From Symbiotaphrina buchneri (lineage: Eukaryota; Ascomycota; Symbiotaphrinales; Symbiotaphrinaceae): 64,000 nt of DNA. The stretch spans positions 62,001 through 126,000 of the forward strand of contig BCIG01000007.1 in the NCBI GenBank assembly GCA_001599915.1, written 5' to 3'. Position 1 is the stretch's first letter, and the number at the start of each line of letters is the position of its first letter. The translations under genes were made by a program, and so were the position numbers. The notes beneath the pieces are model-generated. The model did no database searches. It was given only the letters and a program-made list of their open reading frames with translations, and was not told where the DNA came from. Of this stretch, positions 35,015-46,849 are shown piece after piece.

Positions 35015-37099
35015 TCATAGTATCTCCAATACTCTTTCCCCCTGAAGCTCAGCCGCAGGTCCCGGAGAGAATCCATCGGTCTCTGACTCCTCGAAGCCCG
35101 TCTCGCCAACATACCACTTCTTTGCCTCTCTCATGACAGCTCCTCCCGCATCAGCACTGCTATTGACTCTAACACCAGTTCCCCATCCCAACTCTTCCAG
35201 GCCACGCTCAACCCTCTCGCGCTGGTCTTCCTGCCAGCTAGCCGGATTGACGATCAGCAACGGGAACACCATCTGCATCAGGCTCGCGTTGTTAGCCAGG
35301 CCTGGCCGCAGGAACTTGAGCACGGAGACGATGGCCGTAGTGTGTTCTTCGATTCTTTGCTGCAGGTCTTCTGCAGTAAGTGCCGAGTATGGGCAGACCA
35401 AAGGTGATGCGTGGGTTGGGTGTATCGTCTGTAATTGTTGGAGGAGTGTGTAAAGGAGGGTGTTTGCTGTGTGCCAACGAGCAATGGTCGTCGCAACGAA
35501 GCTGCTCTCGTAGATTCCTGTTCCAGGTGTGCCGCGCCGAGCGTAACATTGGATTCCAGCGTGGTACTGTGTCCAGAAGTCTGCGAGGGTGGAGAGCAGT
35601 GTGTAGATGCGGATGACAAGGGTGCGGGCTGTTTGCTGGAAAGTAACGGAATACGGAGGAGTAGTTGCAGATGAGGCACTTCCCAGCTGGTCGCAGACAG
35701 CCATACAGCCAGGTATCGCCATGAGAACGTCGGTCACAGTATCTGGGAGTGTCTTTGGGTGGACCGCAAATGGGACGGTGCACCATTCGGCAGAGGCGAA
35801 CATGGAGGGTTGGCGCTTTTCAATGGAATCATAGACCTATTGTTTCACGAGTGTAAGCTCTCAATGCCAACAAGGGACGATCCGAATAAGGAGACCGCCG
35901 ATAGCAGCGCAAACTGGCAGAGCAGGTGCGCTTACCATGTTCAATCCCACTGTTCTAAACATTCGATGTGCAATACCCGTCTGACAGTTCGCTGGTCCAC
36001 GCATCTCCATTAACCGTGCCGCGCCTTGTATATGCTGGAACCAACCCAGCGGCGTCGTGCTGCACGAGATCTCGAAGTACCCCAACATGATGCTCGAGCA
36101 TATAGCTTCTTCACTCGGTACAACTGGAGCCAAGTCCAGATGTGCCTGATCTCTTCCGACCGACTGCTGCCCCGATGATGATTGCTCCTGAGCATTTCCC
36201 TCTCTATGGGAGGGGCCTGCCTCCAGCTCTAGGACCTGGACGCGCTGGCCTTCCAGTCCACGTGCATACCATTTACAGGCTTCGACCTGGATACTCTCGT
36301 CACCAACCAAGCTGCCGTAGAACGCCATGGTAGCGGCGCGGATAGCGTGATTGACCGATGCTAAAGGTCGGTCGGCCAGGAACTGCGGCAGTTCATGCAT
36401 CCAGCTCCTCTGCATGTTTCCGGGGTGATTTCGAGCGAATGACGAGATGAAGTGCGATAAGAAGTGTGTCTGGAAGATGTCTGTGCGGCTGGGCTGATAG
36501 ATGGATAGAGACGGAAGATATGACAATTCGGTAGGTTGAAGACCATCAAAGTCAATGACAGACGACGACGCTTCTGGTAGGAACAACGCGCCTCCGAGAT
36601 CCTGTTCATACAAAGATGAAATTCCAGTGTCGACATTTCCCAGTCCAAATTGAGGTATTGGATCAAAAGAAGGGGCGGTATTGCTCTTTCTTTTCTTGTG
36701 CCGGTGGACATCTTTGCTTGCATTAGAATCCCTTGATTCATTCAGTGCCGGCTCCCCCTGCGTCTTGGGGGCATCCTGCTGTGCAAGATGAGACTGCTTG
36801 AAGCCAGTTGCAGTTTTGGCTCCCATATCCAGCAGGATCGGCCCCACCAATGGGCCGGGACACTGCCGCCCCGTTCGCAAACATTGCCCACATTCTGGAG
36901 CAACCTCATCGCACTAGGCACATTAAATCAGCCTCAGACCACTCCAAAAGAGAGCAAATTCCAGGGCAAAGGAGTGCCATTGACGAAGCATCCCAACCAT
37001 GCCGTCCTGAACCATCTGCTAGAGAAATCCTCATCGTACCTTAATCCTCCGTTGCAAACAGTTTTTACAACCTCTGCTCCGTCCGCTCCTTCTCACCAT
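35015..37099 (-). CDS. Zn2Cys6 transcription factor with fungal-specific domain
   Basis: Three exons (37099-37040, 36913-35936, 35836-35015) give 1860 nt, 619 aa. The N-terminal binuclear zinc cluster has Cys11, Cys14, Cys21, Cys28, Cys31 and Cys38, split by the first intron just before Cys21. A basic KKRKS stretch follows. The middle region (SLSIYQPSRTDIFQTHFLSHFISSF, later QHIQGAARLMEMRGP) is the usual fungal transcription-factor middle homology. It should bind CGG-type half-sites as a dimer. The neighbours on either side are an unrelated DUF3669-type gene and an SDR, so its targets cannot be told from context. Confidence 0.88.
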
Positions 37100-38457
37100 G
37101 GCTGGCTAGACGGCAGCAGGAATGCCACAAACAACGCCAAGCTTTGGCGCCAAGCCTTCACTGACAGCAGCAGGATGTGCGGATAAGGGTTTAGTGAGTG
37201 TGTGACATTGATCGGAACGGTGGTCGGTTTCGAGTAGATATTGCGTGCTCCGGCTCAGGAAAGAAGGTGCGCATGTGCAGAACTTAGCAGCCTCTTACGC
37301 ACGCCGCGCCTGTTGGGCCGCGGCATGACTTCCGCGGTTTGATTAATCTATCAGCGTTGTGCGGACGCAGGGCGTGGTGTAACGTTTGAAGCCTCTGCTC
37401 GCTGATGTGAGAAGAAGATCTGATGCAGGTGATGATGCCCTATCAGTAGCTCGTGTGAGTGCTGTTGCGGGGCGGTGTTTCATCTAAAGAACTGGCATGA
37501 TGAGTCCGTGCTATCCAACATCACCAGGCTGCCACGACTTTGACTCGGCTGTATAAACCCTCGCAAAACTTCCCTCTTTGAGTCTAGCTCTTCTCCTTCC
37601 CGCCCCGCTCGATGCGCTCATTTGCTCCGTCCTCCTCATATCGTACATGCAAGAATGCAGAGACGTTTTTCATCAGGCCTCCTGCATCCTCAGATCTATC
37701 TCTACAGGGGCCAAGCTTTGCGGGTCGTCCGGCAGCTGGCCGCCTATCCCTTAGTGTCAGACATAGGCGCAATTCCGGGCCGATAGGGCTGGCATCTCCC
37801 GTTCATCGGTCTACGATGGTCAGATTCTGATTCATTTGAGGAAGGTCGGGGAAGAGCAAGATAGAATTGGATTAACTATTGGCGCGGCTACAGGAGATTA
37901 CAAGGGATTCTTCAGCTCGGTCTAATGGATAGTTGCATCAGACATGGTCCAGAGAAGCTCATTGTCTGGGGAGAACCGCGTAGTCTGCATGATAAAGCTG
38001 AACTTCAGGTGGAAAATAACCTCCCGGTGTGCATTTTCCGCATGGAAATTGAATAAGCAGATGCTCAAATGAGAAATCTGACGATTGATGTGCGGAAAGG
38101 TTCCGCGTAACAAGGGGCGTTGGTTGAACCGGGAGGTCAAATGCAGTCTAAAAGGCTCAGTCTCTTAGTAAACACTTCCAATATACATGACAAAGCTGAT
38201 CTGCGGGTGGAAAAATAACCCACGGGTGTGCATTTTCCGCGTGAAATGACATTAGGGGCAGGTCCGTCCCGCCAAATCCCCTTATTCCAGTGACATCGCC
38301 CGACTAGGTAAACGCTCGAGGGTTACATCGGGCAACAGACTTGCATAATGAGATTACCATGGCCAGGTGGACTAACTACTCTTCTAGCAAACGAGGAGAC
38401 AGAAACCTCAGCGCAGCATTATCCCTTTTCAGCAATCCCATCACAACAGTATCCTTC
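37100..38457. other. long intergenic region with a diverged direct repeat
   Basis: No gene is supported in 1.36 kb. About 65 bp at 37985-38050 (CATGATAAAGCTGA..GTGTGCATTTTCCGC) recurs at 38183-38250 with several differences and a small indel. The left part is the promoter of the Zn2Cys6 gene. Confidence 0.5.
37985..38250 (+). repeat. diverged ~65-bp direct repeat pair
   Basis: Copies at 37985-38050 and 38183-38250, sharing ACAAAGCTGA-like and GTGTGCATTTTCCGC blocks. Spacing is about 200 bp. No ends typical of a transposon are visible. Confidence 0.6.
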
Positions 38458-39343
38458 TCACGCCGCTCCCAGCAAGTATCCCCCATCAACGACCAGCGCC
38501 GCGCCGGTGACGAACGCCGCCAACGGACTCGCCAACCAGACCGCTGCATTGCCGATGTCCTCTCCAGCGCCCCACCTGCCCAACGGGATACTCTTCAAGA
38601 CACGGTCCATCATCTCCGGGGCTGAATGCAGTGCCTTCTCGGCGTTCCCACCGGGCGTCATGATCGTCCCCGGCACAATGCTGTTCACCCTTACACCCTT
38701 GGGCCCCAGCTCAGCTGACAGCGCTTTGGCGTAGACGTGCTGTGCGCGCTTGAAGGGGCCGTAGGGGCCGGAGTTGATGGGCTGCCAGCCGCCGATGCTG
38801 CTGATCACGATTATGGAACCGTGGGTGGAGCGGGTCAGGTGTGGCTCGGTAAGGCTGCAGAGGTGTACGAGACTGAGGATGTCGAGTTTGTATGATGTGT
38901 TCCAGTCGGAGGGGATGTATGCCGTCATAATAACTGGGGAGGCTGTGAAGAACCATTGCCTGTTAGTAATGAGGAGCAGTATCATGAGAGTTGGACTGAC
39001 CATTGGCGACGACGGTGTCGATGCGACCGAATTCGGCGGTAGCTTTGGAGACCCAGGCCTCCACCTGGCTAGGGTCGGTGAGATCAACGGCGCTTCCGAC
39101 GGCCTTGACCTTGGTGGCACTCTTATTGTCAAGGCGCTGAATGAACTCGTCGAATTCGTGACCGGTGACGTTGCGCGCACAGTACGAGACGTTGACGCCT
39201 TCAGCAAGGAACGCCTCCACGAGATATACACCGATGCCCTTGGTTCCGCCTAGGAGAGATAGGTCAGCCGGTCAAACGTTAAGATGGCAGGTGTCAATAC
39301 CTGTGATCAGGGCATGGTCGCCTTGGAGCTTGGTGTCGAGCAT
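38458..39343 (-). CDS. short-chain dehydrogenase/reductase
   Basis: Three exons (39343-39301, 39249-39001, 38942-38458) give 777 nt, 258 aa. TGGTKGIG spans residues 14-21, interrupted by the first intron. VVANGASP holds the NxAG-like position, VISSIGG the catalytic Ser region and YGPFK the Tyr-x3-Lys. The end WLASPLAAFVTGAALVVDGG is typical of 3-oxoacyl-ACP-reductase-like SDRs. The sequence is closest in design to the SDR at 9.6-10.5 kb. The flanking Zn2Cys6 gene at 39.8-41.1 kb, 482 bp upstream in the same orientation, is a possible regulator. The substrate is unknown. Confidence 0.87.
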
Positions 39344-39825
39344 TTTGGTCGAAGCTTGTCTTTTCTGATAGAATAGGAGCTGCCGTTGCCGAGGTGCTGG
39401 GCTCCAGCTTCAGTAGTTTGGAAGAAGCATCGACTATGGAGCAGCAGCAAGCAGTATTTGTATTCAACCTCCCAGTTCAAAAGGCCTTGATTTCAAATCC
39501 ACAATTTCCGCTCTCTGCATGTGAGTGTCCAGGGTCGCTGTCGTCGCTGGCTGGCAATGCGTCGGACTTCCACTCCGCCGCTACAAGTCGGCCTTCGCGG
39601 AGCGCGAAACGATATCGATCAGTTTCGTCCGCCGATTTTCGATTGAGGTGCGTTTCATCCTTAAGAAATGTGCAATGCAAGATGCGTGTAGTTCGCAGTC
39701 GCGGACCCTGGTTAGGCATGAACTTCTGGGACTTAAGTCGCGGCCCTGGACGGCTCTCGGTCCGCTGCTGGCCCAGCACCCTAATGATCAAACGACCGAT
39801 GTGATTGTTCGCCGTCTTTCACGAT
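39344..39825. other. intergenic, no gene seen
   Basis: 482 bp between the SDR start and the stop of the Zn2Cys6 gene upstream. Presumably the SDR promoter. Confidence 0.4.
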
Positions 39826-41112
39826 TCAAAGAAAAGTAGACACAATCGGCATCTCCGACTTCCTAGCCATCCACTCATGCACGGCATCCATGCCACGAAA
39901 CGAGACGAGCAACAGCACACCCAGATCATCAATCTCACTCCTCTTCGCATCTTTCACCACCGGCTCGAAATCCATCCGATCCACCTCCCAATGATTCTTC
40001 TCTCGCCATGCCTTGGCCCAATGCCACGCACTGCTCGCATTCCACAAGCTGCTCGCCGCCGTGAAACTCATCGAGCCCATCTCCGCCGCCAGCGAGCACA
40101 TGCCTACTTTCGACATGGAGTAGATGCTCTGCAGCATAAACGAAACAATGATCGTGCGCCGCACACTTTCGCCGAAGAGCCACGTATGCCAGCTTGGGTC
40201 CGGCAGCCCCGTCATGGACGCATTGCCGGGCCCGATATGCTCGTCGCTTTCGAAGCGCGCGCGCAGCTGCTGCGTCCACTGGATCAGCGTCTCCTGGTGC
40301 TCCTCGGCCACGGCGCGCTGGCGGATGTCGCCGTCGAAGAGCCGGATGGTCTGCAGAAGGATCAGCGCCTGCAGGCTGTTTAGGTGCTCGGCGAGGCTCC
40401 AGGATTTGCCTGGAGCAAGCAGTGATGCAGCAGTGCAGTCCAGCACGCGGAAGGCAATGCGTGCGGTCTGCTCCGACTTGGAGTAGTAGGCTGCACAAGC
40501 GCAGAAGGCGTCTTGGAGGGGCTGTGGCAGGCCGTCTTCCTCGTATAGACGAGCTGCGATGAAGGGCGTTCCCCCAGTCTTGATGAAGGTGCGGGGGTAG
40601 GTCTGCAGTTTGTCGAGGGCATGTTGCAGTCTCTCAAGTGGCATGCGCGTATAATTCGTTGGGAATGTGTCGAGTGTCATCCCGCATGTGACGGTCAGGG
40701 AAGGGTCAGTTTGGGGCTCGGTGAGGAAAGGCATATTGTTGATTTCATCCAACTCCGCAGATAGTGTGCTTCGATGTTGGCGTTGTTGATCCGTGATGGA
40801 GGCTAGAATCTGCTCCGGGTCCAGTTGTACAGAAGCATGAGCAAGCCACGGCGCATGTGATCCGACGGAATGTTCTTCTTCTATTGGCTGCGATGCTGCA
40901 AACGATATTTCTGTAACAATATCCCTGTTGTGGTATGCTTGCGGCGGCGTAGGCTCGATCTGGGCTTGAGGACGCGCCGGGTAGCTGCACTCGATGCCAC
41001 GAGTGACACATCGGGAACAAGCGGGCGACCGTTGATCACATCGCCGTTTAGCTTTAATGCAAGCAGCGCAAGACTTGCGGCGCGGCGGAGGCGGCGTTTG
41101 GTCTACAGCCAT
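39826..41112 (-). CDS. Zn2Cys6 transcription factor
   Basis: Single exon, 428 aa, from ATG 41112. The zinc cluster is complete: Cys15, Cys18, Cys25, Cys32, Cys35 and Cys42 (KSCAACIKAKRRC, CSRC, GIEC). The rest is a compact regulator C-terminus (LQALILLQTIRLFDGD, then WLFGESVRRTIIVSFMLQSIYS) of a type common near fungal metabolic clusters, where the full middle homology domain is reduced. It lies between an SDR and a GH76 mannosidase. A CGG-N4-CCG palindrome about 250 bp upstream of its start would suit autoregulation. Confidence 0.9.
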   Translation of the reverse strand: MAVDQTPPPPRRKSCAACIKAKRRCDQRSPACSRCVTRGIECSYPARPQAQIEPTPPQAYHNRDIVTEISFAASQPIEEEHSVGSHAPWLAHASVQLDPEQILASITDQQRQHRSTLSAELDEINNMPFLTEPQTDPSLTVTCGMTLDTFPTNYTRMPLERLQHALDKLQTYPRTFIKTGGTPFIAARLYEEDGLPQPLQDAFCACAAYYSKSEQTARIAFRVLDCTAASLLAPGKSWSLAEHLNSLQALILLQTIRLFDGDIRQRAVAEEHQETLIQWTQQLRARFESDEHIGPGNASMTGLPDPSWHTWLFGESVRRTIIVSFMLQSIYSMSKVGMCSLAAEMGSMSFTAASSLWNASSAWHWAKAWREKNHWEVDRMDFEPVVKDAKRSEIDDLGVLLLVSFRGMDAVHEWMARKSEMPIVSTFL

Positions 41113-41939
41113 GTTGAATGCTCAAAGCCCGCGGGAAATAGAAGCCAGAAGGTGGAGCGCGTGGGAATGCGGAGAATATTTGCTTGTAGTGCCGCCAAGT
41201 CAAGCTGCTATATGATGATTTCCGCCAAAAGCCATAGATAAGCTAGAAAGCACTTTCAGAGAAAAGCATTGCGGAGACTTGTCCACCATGGACAGAAGGC
41301 GGAGTGGACGGTGTATGGCGGCGGCGTTTGCTGAACTCCGCCGAGTCCTCAGCCAGCCAAGCGGAATTCCGCCGGCTCGGTGCGTTAACAATTGGTCAGC
41401 AACTGGTCCGACCCTTGCATAAGATACGGCCGCTGATCAAGTGTGGGCCAGACCGATATATATATGCCAGTACTAATGTAGCTGACAATGACGCTCCCTG
41501 AAATTTTATCTTTGAATCTCCAATCGAATAAGCATCCTGCAGAATGTAAAAGACAGCGAGGGAACAAGAGAAGCTGCGAACAGAGATTTTGCAGAATATC
41601 GTTGGCCATCACGCAGAACTCAAAGCTGAAGGGCCAGTGGTCTTCGTACAGAGCCTTGCAGGGACGTACACATTCTAATTTCCTAACCTTCCGAAGCCAG
41701 CTGGAATCGACGATGTCACGATAAACTTCTATATGGTAGGCCATTTTTCAGTTCGACGATGGCATCTATCCAACGGTGTCCAACAAGTACCGCTTTTCGA
41801 ATGTGAGCCGGAGAAGTATGTACATAGAATGGTGTAAGCAAGGAATCATGCGTTTCCTTCCATGCAAGTCTAGTTCTCTTCCATTCTCCTCGACCAATGC
41901 AGATCTGTAATGCATGCATGCCGCGGTGTAGGCTCAAAT
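41113..41939. other. intergenic: regulator promoter and GH76 3' region
   Basis: No further gene is supported. The left part is G+C-rich with many CGG triplets; the rest is unremarkable. Confidence 0.4.
41361..41372. promoter_or_regulatory. CGG-N4-CCG palindrome, candidate Zn2Cys6 binding site
   Basis: GCGGAATTCCGC is a perfect 12-bp palindrome with inverted CGG half-sites, the arrangement recognised by many Zn2Cys6 dimers. It stands about 250 bp upstream of the Zn2Cys6 start at 41112. Several other CGG/CCG triplets crowd 41290-41380. Chance occurrence is quite possible. Confidence 0.35.
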
Positions 41940-43450
41940 CTATGCGACAAACAAAATCGCCAATGAAATGGTGCCAACCAGAGCGCGTAGCCAGCTACCT
42001 GTACCAGCTGTTGCAGACCTGGCACCCAAGGACTTCTTAGACGCAGTAGGCGTCGCCGTCGCCTTCGTTGTCCTTGATGGCACGCTGATGCTAGTCGTAG
42101 AAGAACTGACTGTGGAGTTGCTGATATGGACGTTTTCTTGGGTCAGAGGTGGAGTGGTTCCATTGATTAGCAAGCCCTGCATAACGCCCAGGGCCGAGAG
42201 CTGTTGCCCAACCCCATATGTTCCATCCCACCCATTTGTGTACCATTTCGTACCACAAGTCATCCCGTCTACACCGCCAGAACAAGAGGCTGCGGCACCT
42301 TTGGCAGAAGCTTGAAGGAGGGGGATGATTGCAGATGCTGTATATGGTGCAATCTGTGTAGTATACCACATCCATGTGGAGAGATAATCTTTGAAGCTCT
42401 GAGTGTCGGTGTTGCACGTCAACGATAGTTCACATGATGTCTCAAACATAATATCAGTGGCGTTAGGGAAAGGCGAAAAATATGCTGATGCGGCCTTGAT
42501 AAGTCCAGTCGTCCGGTTCTCCCAGGTAGCAGAGCCATTTGTATAGTTGTACATGACGGCGCTGCCGTAGAGGTACACGCCAAGATTGTAGCTGAATAGC
42601 GTATGATCTAGCTGAGTGCAGTTGAGTGTATCATCGCTGCCGTCGTAGACATTATAGTTTGTTGGGTCGACTAGGCCGATTCTAAAACTCCAGTCCCATA
42701 TTTTATCCACCCAGTCGACATAAGTTTCATTTCCAGTATACCGGGCAAGACGCGCTGCAAGCTGCAGCAATCCTCCATTGGAAATTGAATTCTTGTAGTC
42801 ATATCCCAAGTTGAAGGTGTATATTTGCCATTTGAGGCCCCCTGCACAAGATGTTGTGTCCCAACGGGCAATCTGTGAGTTGAAGACACCTTCAGCAAGC
42901 GTAAGCCAGGAAGGAGATCCAGTTGGAGGTGTAGTAAAGTTGCGTTCAATGGCCGTCATGGCGGCAAATCCCCAAAAATCCTGATCATCATTCCCCTACA
43001 TCATCCTATCAGCGCTTGTACAAGCATACCATGGCAAGATAAGATACCTCGTCTTTCTCTTGTGCAACCAGCATGAAATCATCATTGGGTCCCGCCTGTG
43101 ACAGCAGCGCCTGAAGTGTAATATTGTTGTAGGTCGTGTCATTCGTAAAGTACCAGTAATCAATCATTGTGCCCCACATTGCACCTGCTTCCCACCAATA
43201 GTATGGAGCGGGAAGGATCCCAATTTCGGCGGAGGTGACGTTGCCAACGTAGTACTTCATAAGGCCGTATGCGACATGACTCGTAGCATTCTTTATGGAA
43301 GCTAAGTAGAACACGTAAGCGCTTTCAAAGGCAATTGGCACATGAAGTGGACTCACCGACATCGCTAATGTTGAGCTGCAAAGCTCCAGCAAGTGGCGTA
43401 CTTACAGCGACGGCGGCCAGCGCCGCACGCCACATGGACGACAACAGCAT
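41940..43450 (-). CDS. GH76 alpha-1,6-mannanase-type cell-wall protein (Dfg5/Dcw1-like)
   Basis: Three exons (43450-43357, 43301-43048, 42995-41940) give 1404 nt, 467 aa. A signal peptide (RAALAAVAVSTPLAGAL) is followed by ASIKNATSHVAYGLMKYYVGN and PYYWWEAGAMWGTMIDYW, then GNDDQDFWGFAAM with the Asp119-Asp120 pair expected of GH76. Many N-x-S/T sites are present. The C-terminus has a Ser/Thr-rich spacer and a hydrophobic tail (SWLRALVGTISLAILFVA) fitting a GPI anchor. Family members act at the plasma membrane to cross-link GPI-anchored mannoproteins into the wall glucan. Fungi normally hold several paralogues. Confidence 0.92.
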
Positions 43451-44443
43451 CACTCAAATCGTTATTGCAAAAGTATTATCATGCTTGGAGATACGGGCGT
43501 GTCGACGACGGATGCCCCGGATCGACGAGCAGACAATGAGGATGTGCACTGTGGAGATGAGGGGCAGGTAGAGAGGAGATGGACAATGACGCGGTCTCTT
43601 TCCCGCTTTGCATTGGAAAGAACGATCGACAATTTTCAGGCACGTCCCGTCGGTGTTTGCCGCACCAACCAAACCGGGGTAATGACGCAGATGGCGACCA
43701 CGTGCTGAATAAGTCATTTACACTCTCTACGAAGGTACCTTGTAAAAATTGTTTAGGATTCATCAACCTCTATCAACATCCCGCGCTTATCCTTTGGTTC
43801 TAGCAACGCTATAAATGAGTAGCATTCACCTGTTCCAGAACCTGGTGGAACGTGACCTCCCTTTTTTTGCTACGCGGCCCACTCTCCCCTCAATGACCCA
43901 CCTTTGCCATTCACGCTGCAGCGATAGCAAACAGAAATGTACGGATTATATAGCCCAACTTCCTTGATCAAATCTCAGCTGCGCCAGGCATGACATATCT
44001 ATTCTTCCATGGCCACTATTCTGGTCGAACATTTATATACCCATCTACTTGCGTAATTTGACCAGCGATTTTGCATTTTCTGACAATCAAAACTCGGCTG
44101 ATGCATTTGTTCCCTGCTCCGATCAGCAAAGGCTTGGGGCACTTCCGACGGCTCTTTAGAGCAGTCAACGGCAGAACATGTTCAGAAACCGTATACAATC
44201 ATACTCCAACTTGACCGTTCAAAACAGACCAGATTCGAGCAAGAACTCGTCCGTCACGAAACCAAGGAATTACTATTCAATTCCCTTGAATTATCGTCAA
44301 ATAAGTTGGAACCCATCTGAGATCCCTGTAACTTTCCTCTGGACGAAATGTAGAGGGTATAACGTGAGAAGGCAGCTTGACTTCCTAAACCTTCGTACCG
44401 ACTTTCTACGTATGGACCTCTTTATAGATACGACAAGGTCTTC
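43451..44443. other. intergenic, no gene seen
   Basis: 1 kb between divergently arranged starts (GH76 on minus, orphan coiled-coil on plus). Only short frames without motifs. Probably promoters for both. Confidence 0.35.
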
Positions 44444-45139
44444 ATGGTCTATAATTATGTTAATCTGAAATCAATCGTTCATTGGAACAAGGTGCTAAAT
44501 GGTCTACGGTCGACGATAAAGATCATCCTCAAAAATTCCCTTCAAATCATGGACACAGAGTTTGAAACGTCAACTCTCAAGCCTGCGTTTCCAACCATAC
44601 CGATTCAGGTGGAGAGGCATAAAGCTCATAACCATAATAGTCATCAGCGAATGATGACAAGGTCCACATTCGCTATGGGATCCTCAGAACATGTTCAAAC
44701 AATGGTCCCACAGCCCTCTGGAGTGGTTTTCCTCCTAATTCCGACCTGGAACATTCTGATCGGACTGACGAACGTCGCAGGAAAGAGTCTGGGCAACAGT
44801 AACCGTATGACATTTGAAGAAACGTGTAGGGAAGCAGACTCAATCGACCATGCATTGGTCCAGCAACATCTGGAAGAAGAAACCGAGATGCTAGATAAAG
44901 CATTAACCGACTACGAGGCTCTCCTTACATTCGAAGACGACAAAGCCAGACTAGAAACCCTTAAAGCTGAGCTGGGAAGGCTGAGGGTCAGCAAGGCAGA
45001 AACCCAGTCTAAGATCAAGGAAAAAGGGGAGGAATTTGGCTCGCTGACGGAGAAAGCCACTGAAAAGTTACTTGCCTATGGTGAGCAGGTTGCCCATGCA
45101 GCGAACGATCTTCTTTTTTTACCGTCGAATGCACGATGA
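44444..45139 (+). CDS. orphan hypothetical protein with C-terminal coiled coil
   Basis: Single frame of 231 aa from ATG 44444; a more likely start is ATG 44549 (196 aa), because the upstream part reads like translated AT-rich leader. The middle has a weak hydrophobic stretch (GVVFLLIPTWNILIGL). The last ~100 residues are highly charged with heptad-like spacing (LEEETEMLDKALTDYEAL, then LETLKAELGRLRVSKAETQ), predicting a coiled coil. No family is recognised; it may be lineage-specific. No intron is needed. Confidence 0.5.
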   Translation: MVYNYVNLKSIVHWNKVLNGLRSTIKIILKNSLQIMDTEFETSTLKPAFPTIPIQVERHKAHNHNSHQRMMTRSTFAMGSSEHVQTMVPQPSGVVFLLIPTWNILIGLTNVAGKSLGNSNRMTFEETCREADSIDHALVQQHLEEETEMLDKALTDYEALLTFEDDKARLETLKAELGRLRVSKAETQSKIKEKGEEFGSLTEKATEKLLAYGEQVAHAANDLLFLPSNAR

Positions 45140-45508
45140 CTACACAGAGTATCTACGGAAGCGGCAGGAATAAGCAGGCCTGCAGTCTTGCGCTGCACAC
45201 ATTTTCAGATAGGCATAATCCTTGCATTCGTAATTCCCATCGATTTCGTGGGTTTTGTATTTTTGTATTTCTACGATGGCTTTGATGCAGCCAAGCGGTG
45301 TGTTCACGATTATGCACTGCGGTCTGGCCTTTGTTGGGTCAGCTAGGTGAAGGGCCTGAACGGCCTTTGTCCTACAGACTTGCATTATTTCATAATCTCT
45401 TATACTCTATATCTTGCATTCGCATCGACTTATCTTCATCAGCTTCAATTTTTCCAAACCCTGTTCCTCCTGCATTACGTATACCAAGACGACCACCTCC
45501 ACGCGAAA
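45140..45508. other. intergenic, no gene seen
   Basis: Gap between two small plus-strand genes; no supported feature. Confidence 0.35.
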
Positions 45509-45826
45509 ATGAGACGGGTCTACATCGTCATCATAACCCTTTCTCTGACGATATTTACCTGCATCCTGCTCCGCTACTTGAGGAGGTGGTGGTATAACGC
45601 GCTGGACAGTTGGCTCTTTTGGTGGGTTGCGCAGAGCCTTCGTCGTCCACGCTTCAGGGTCCCGTGGCGAGAATGGCAGGCGGCAAGGGCTGAAAGGCGG
45701 GCAAGAGAAATAGATGGACCAACCCAGGAAGATCACGAAGGTGGTGGCTGCGTTGAAGGGGAAACTGTAGGTTGCTGTCGAACCTTGTGGCGAGCCTTAT
45801 GTTGGGAGGAGAGGGACCTCAGGTAA
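45509..45826 (+). CDS. small single-pass membrane protein, orphan
   Basis: 105 aa from ATG 45509. One hydrophobic helix (VYIVIITLSLTIFTCILL) lies near the N-terminus, followed by an aromatic and Arg-rich segment (RYLRRWWYNALDSWLFWW) and a basic, then acidic tail. The frame is open further upstream but without an ATG. No family recognised. The charge pattern (basic residues after the helix) suggests the C-terminus is cytosolic. Confidence 0.4.
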   Translation: MRRVYIVIITLSLTIFTCILLRYLRRWWYNALDSWLFWWVAQSLRRPRFRVPWREWQAARAERRAREIDGPTQEDHEGGGCVEGETVGCCRTLWRALCWEERDLR

Positions 45827-46849
45827 TAGTGCTAATGGAGCTTTACAGACAGGGGAAGCCGGCATCTCTCCATGGTCCAACCGGGTCACAGCATGATGGG
45901 AAGGCCTAAAAGGGCTAAGACTGGAACATCACGTACTCTCGGTGCGTTCTTCATCTTCGGCAACTGGGCTGGGATCATGACCTATAACGAACCCTCCGCC
46001 CTCAAAACTATCCTCTCCAGCTGCAGCCCGTAGTGGCAGACTTCATCGATACCCTCGCATAGCCTTTGACATTTAGTCCATTGAGGACCGAAGACATCGA
46101 CAGTATTCCAGAACAGCGGATGCCGTCTTCTCATCTATACTCGAGCACCTTTTGTTAACGGGTTCCATGGTGAAAAGGCTTCCCAAAGTGCTGGGCTCCT
46201 GGATCAGGGACGAAGGGCAACGACACGGATGGTTTGAATTGGAAATGGTTAGATTTCGTCCGTAAAGATAGTCCAGGGTACCCCAACAGATGCTCAGACA
46301 AAGGCGTTGTTCACAGACTATTGATCTCTTTGTTCCAACGTTGTCCGTTATTTCATTATCCTACTGGGTTCCCTGTCCTCTCCATAGAGGTACGATTCAT
46401 TGTACATGGCGTCTGAATTTCATGGACGCTCTTACCCCAGGATAGGTCGTGCGGGCCCGAAGATATTCTCTTTCAGTACATCTGTAGTGCTACAGCCATC
46501 CACATTCGAAGGTCTCCAACCAAAGGTCTACCTATTGCTCTGTTTTCCACCTTGCTATGATAAAGTGTTCCTTTGGTGTGCAAAAGCTTGCCAGACTAAC
46601 AATCCCGTAAGCTGTTGCTGCAGCTTGAAAAGCTCATTGTCGGCATCGCCATGGGACAACACTTGAATAACGATATCGCCTTGTATATAAGCCGCGTTGT
46701 CTTCGCTCTTCCCTTGAATTCCGCACCCGCTCGAAAATCTTCTTGCACCTCCCTAGCCTTCATCCCATTCTTCCACAACCCTACTTGTCGTGCTTCCTCC
46801 GCTTTCTGCTACAGACCCGGTCCTCGGGCGCTACACAACAGACCGCAAA
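45827..46849. other. intergenic, no gene seen
   Basis: 1 kb with short frames only on both strands. Right end is probably promoter and 5' UTR of the next small gene. Confidence 0.35.
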
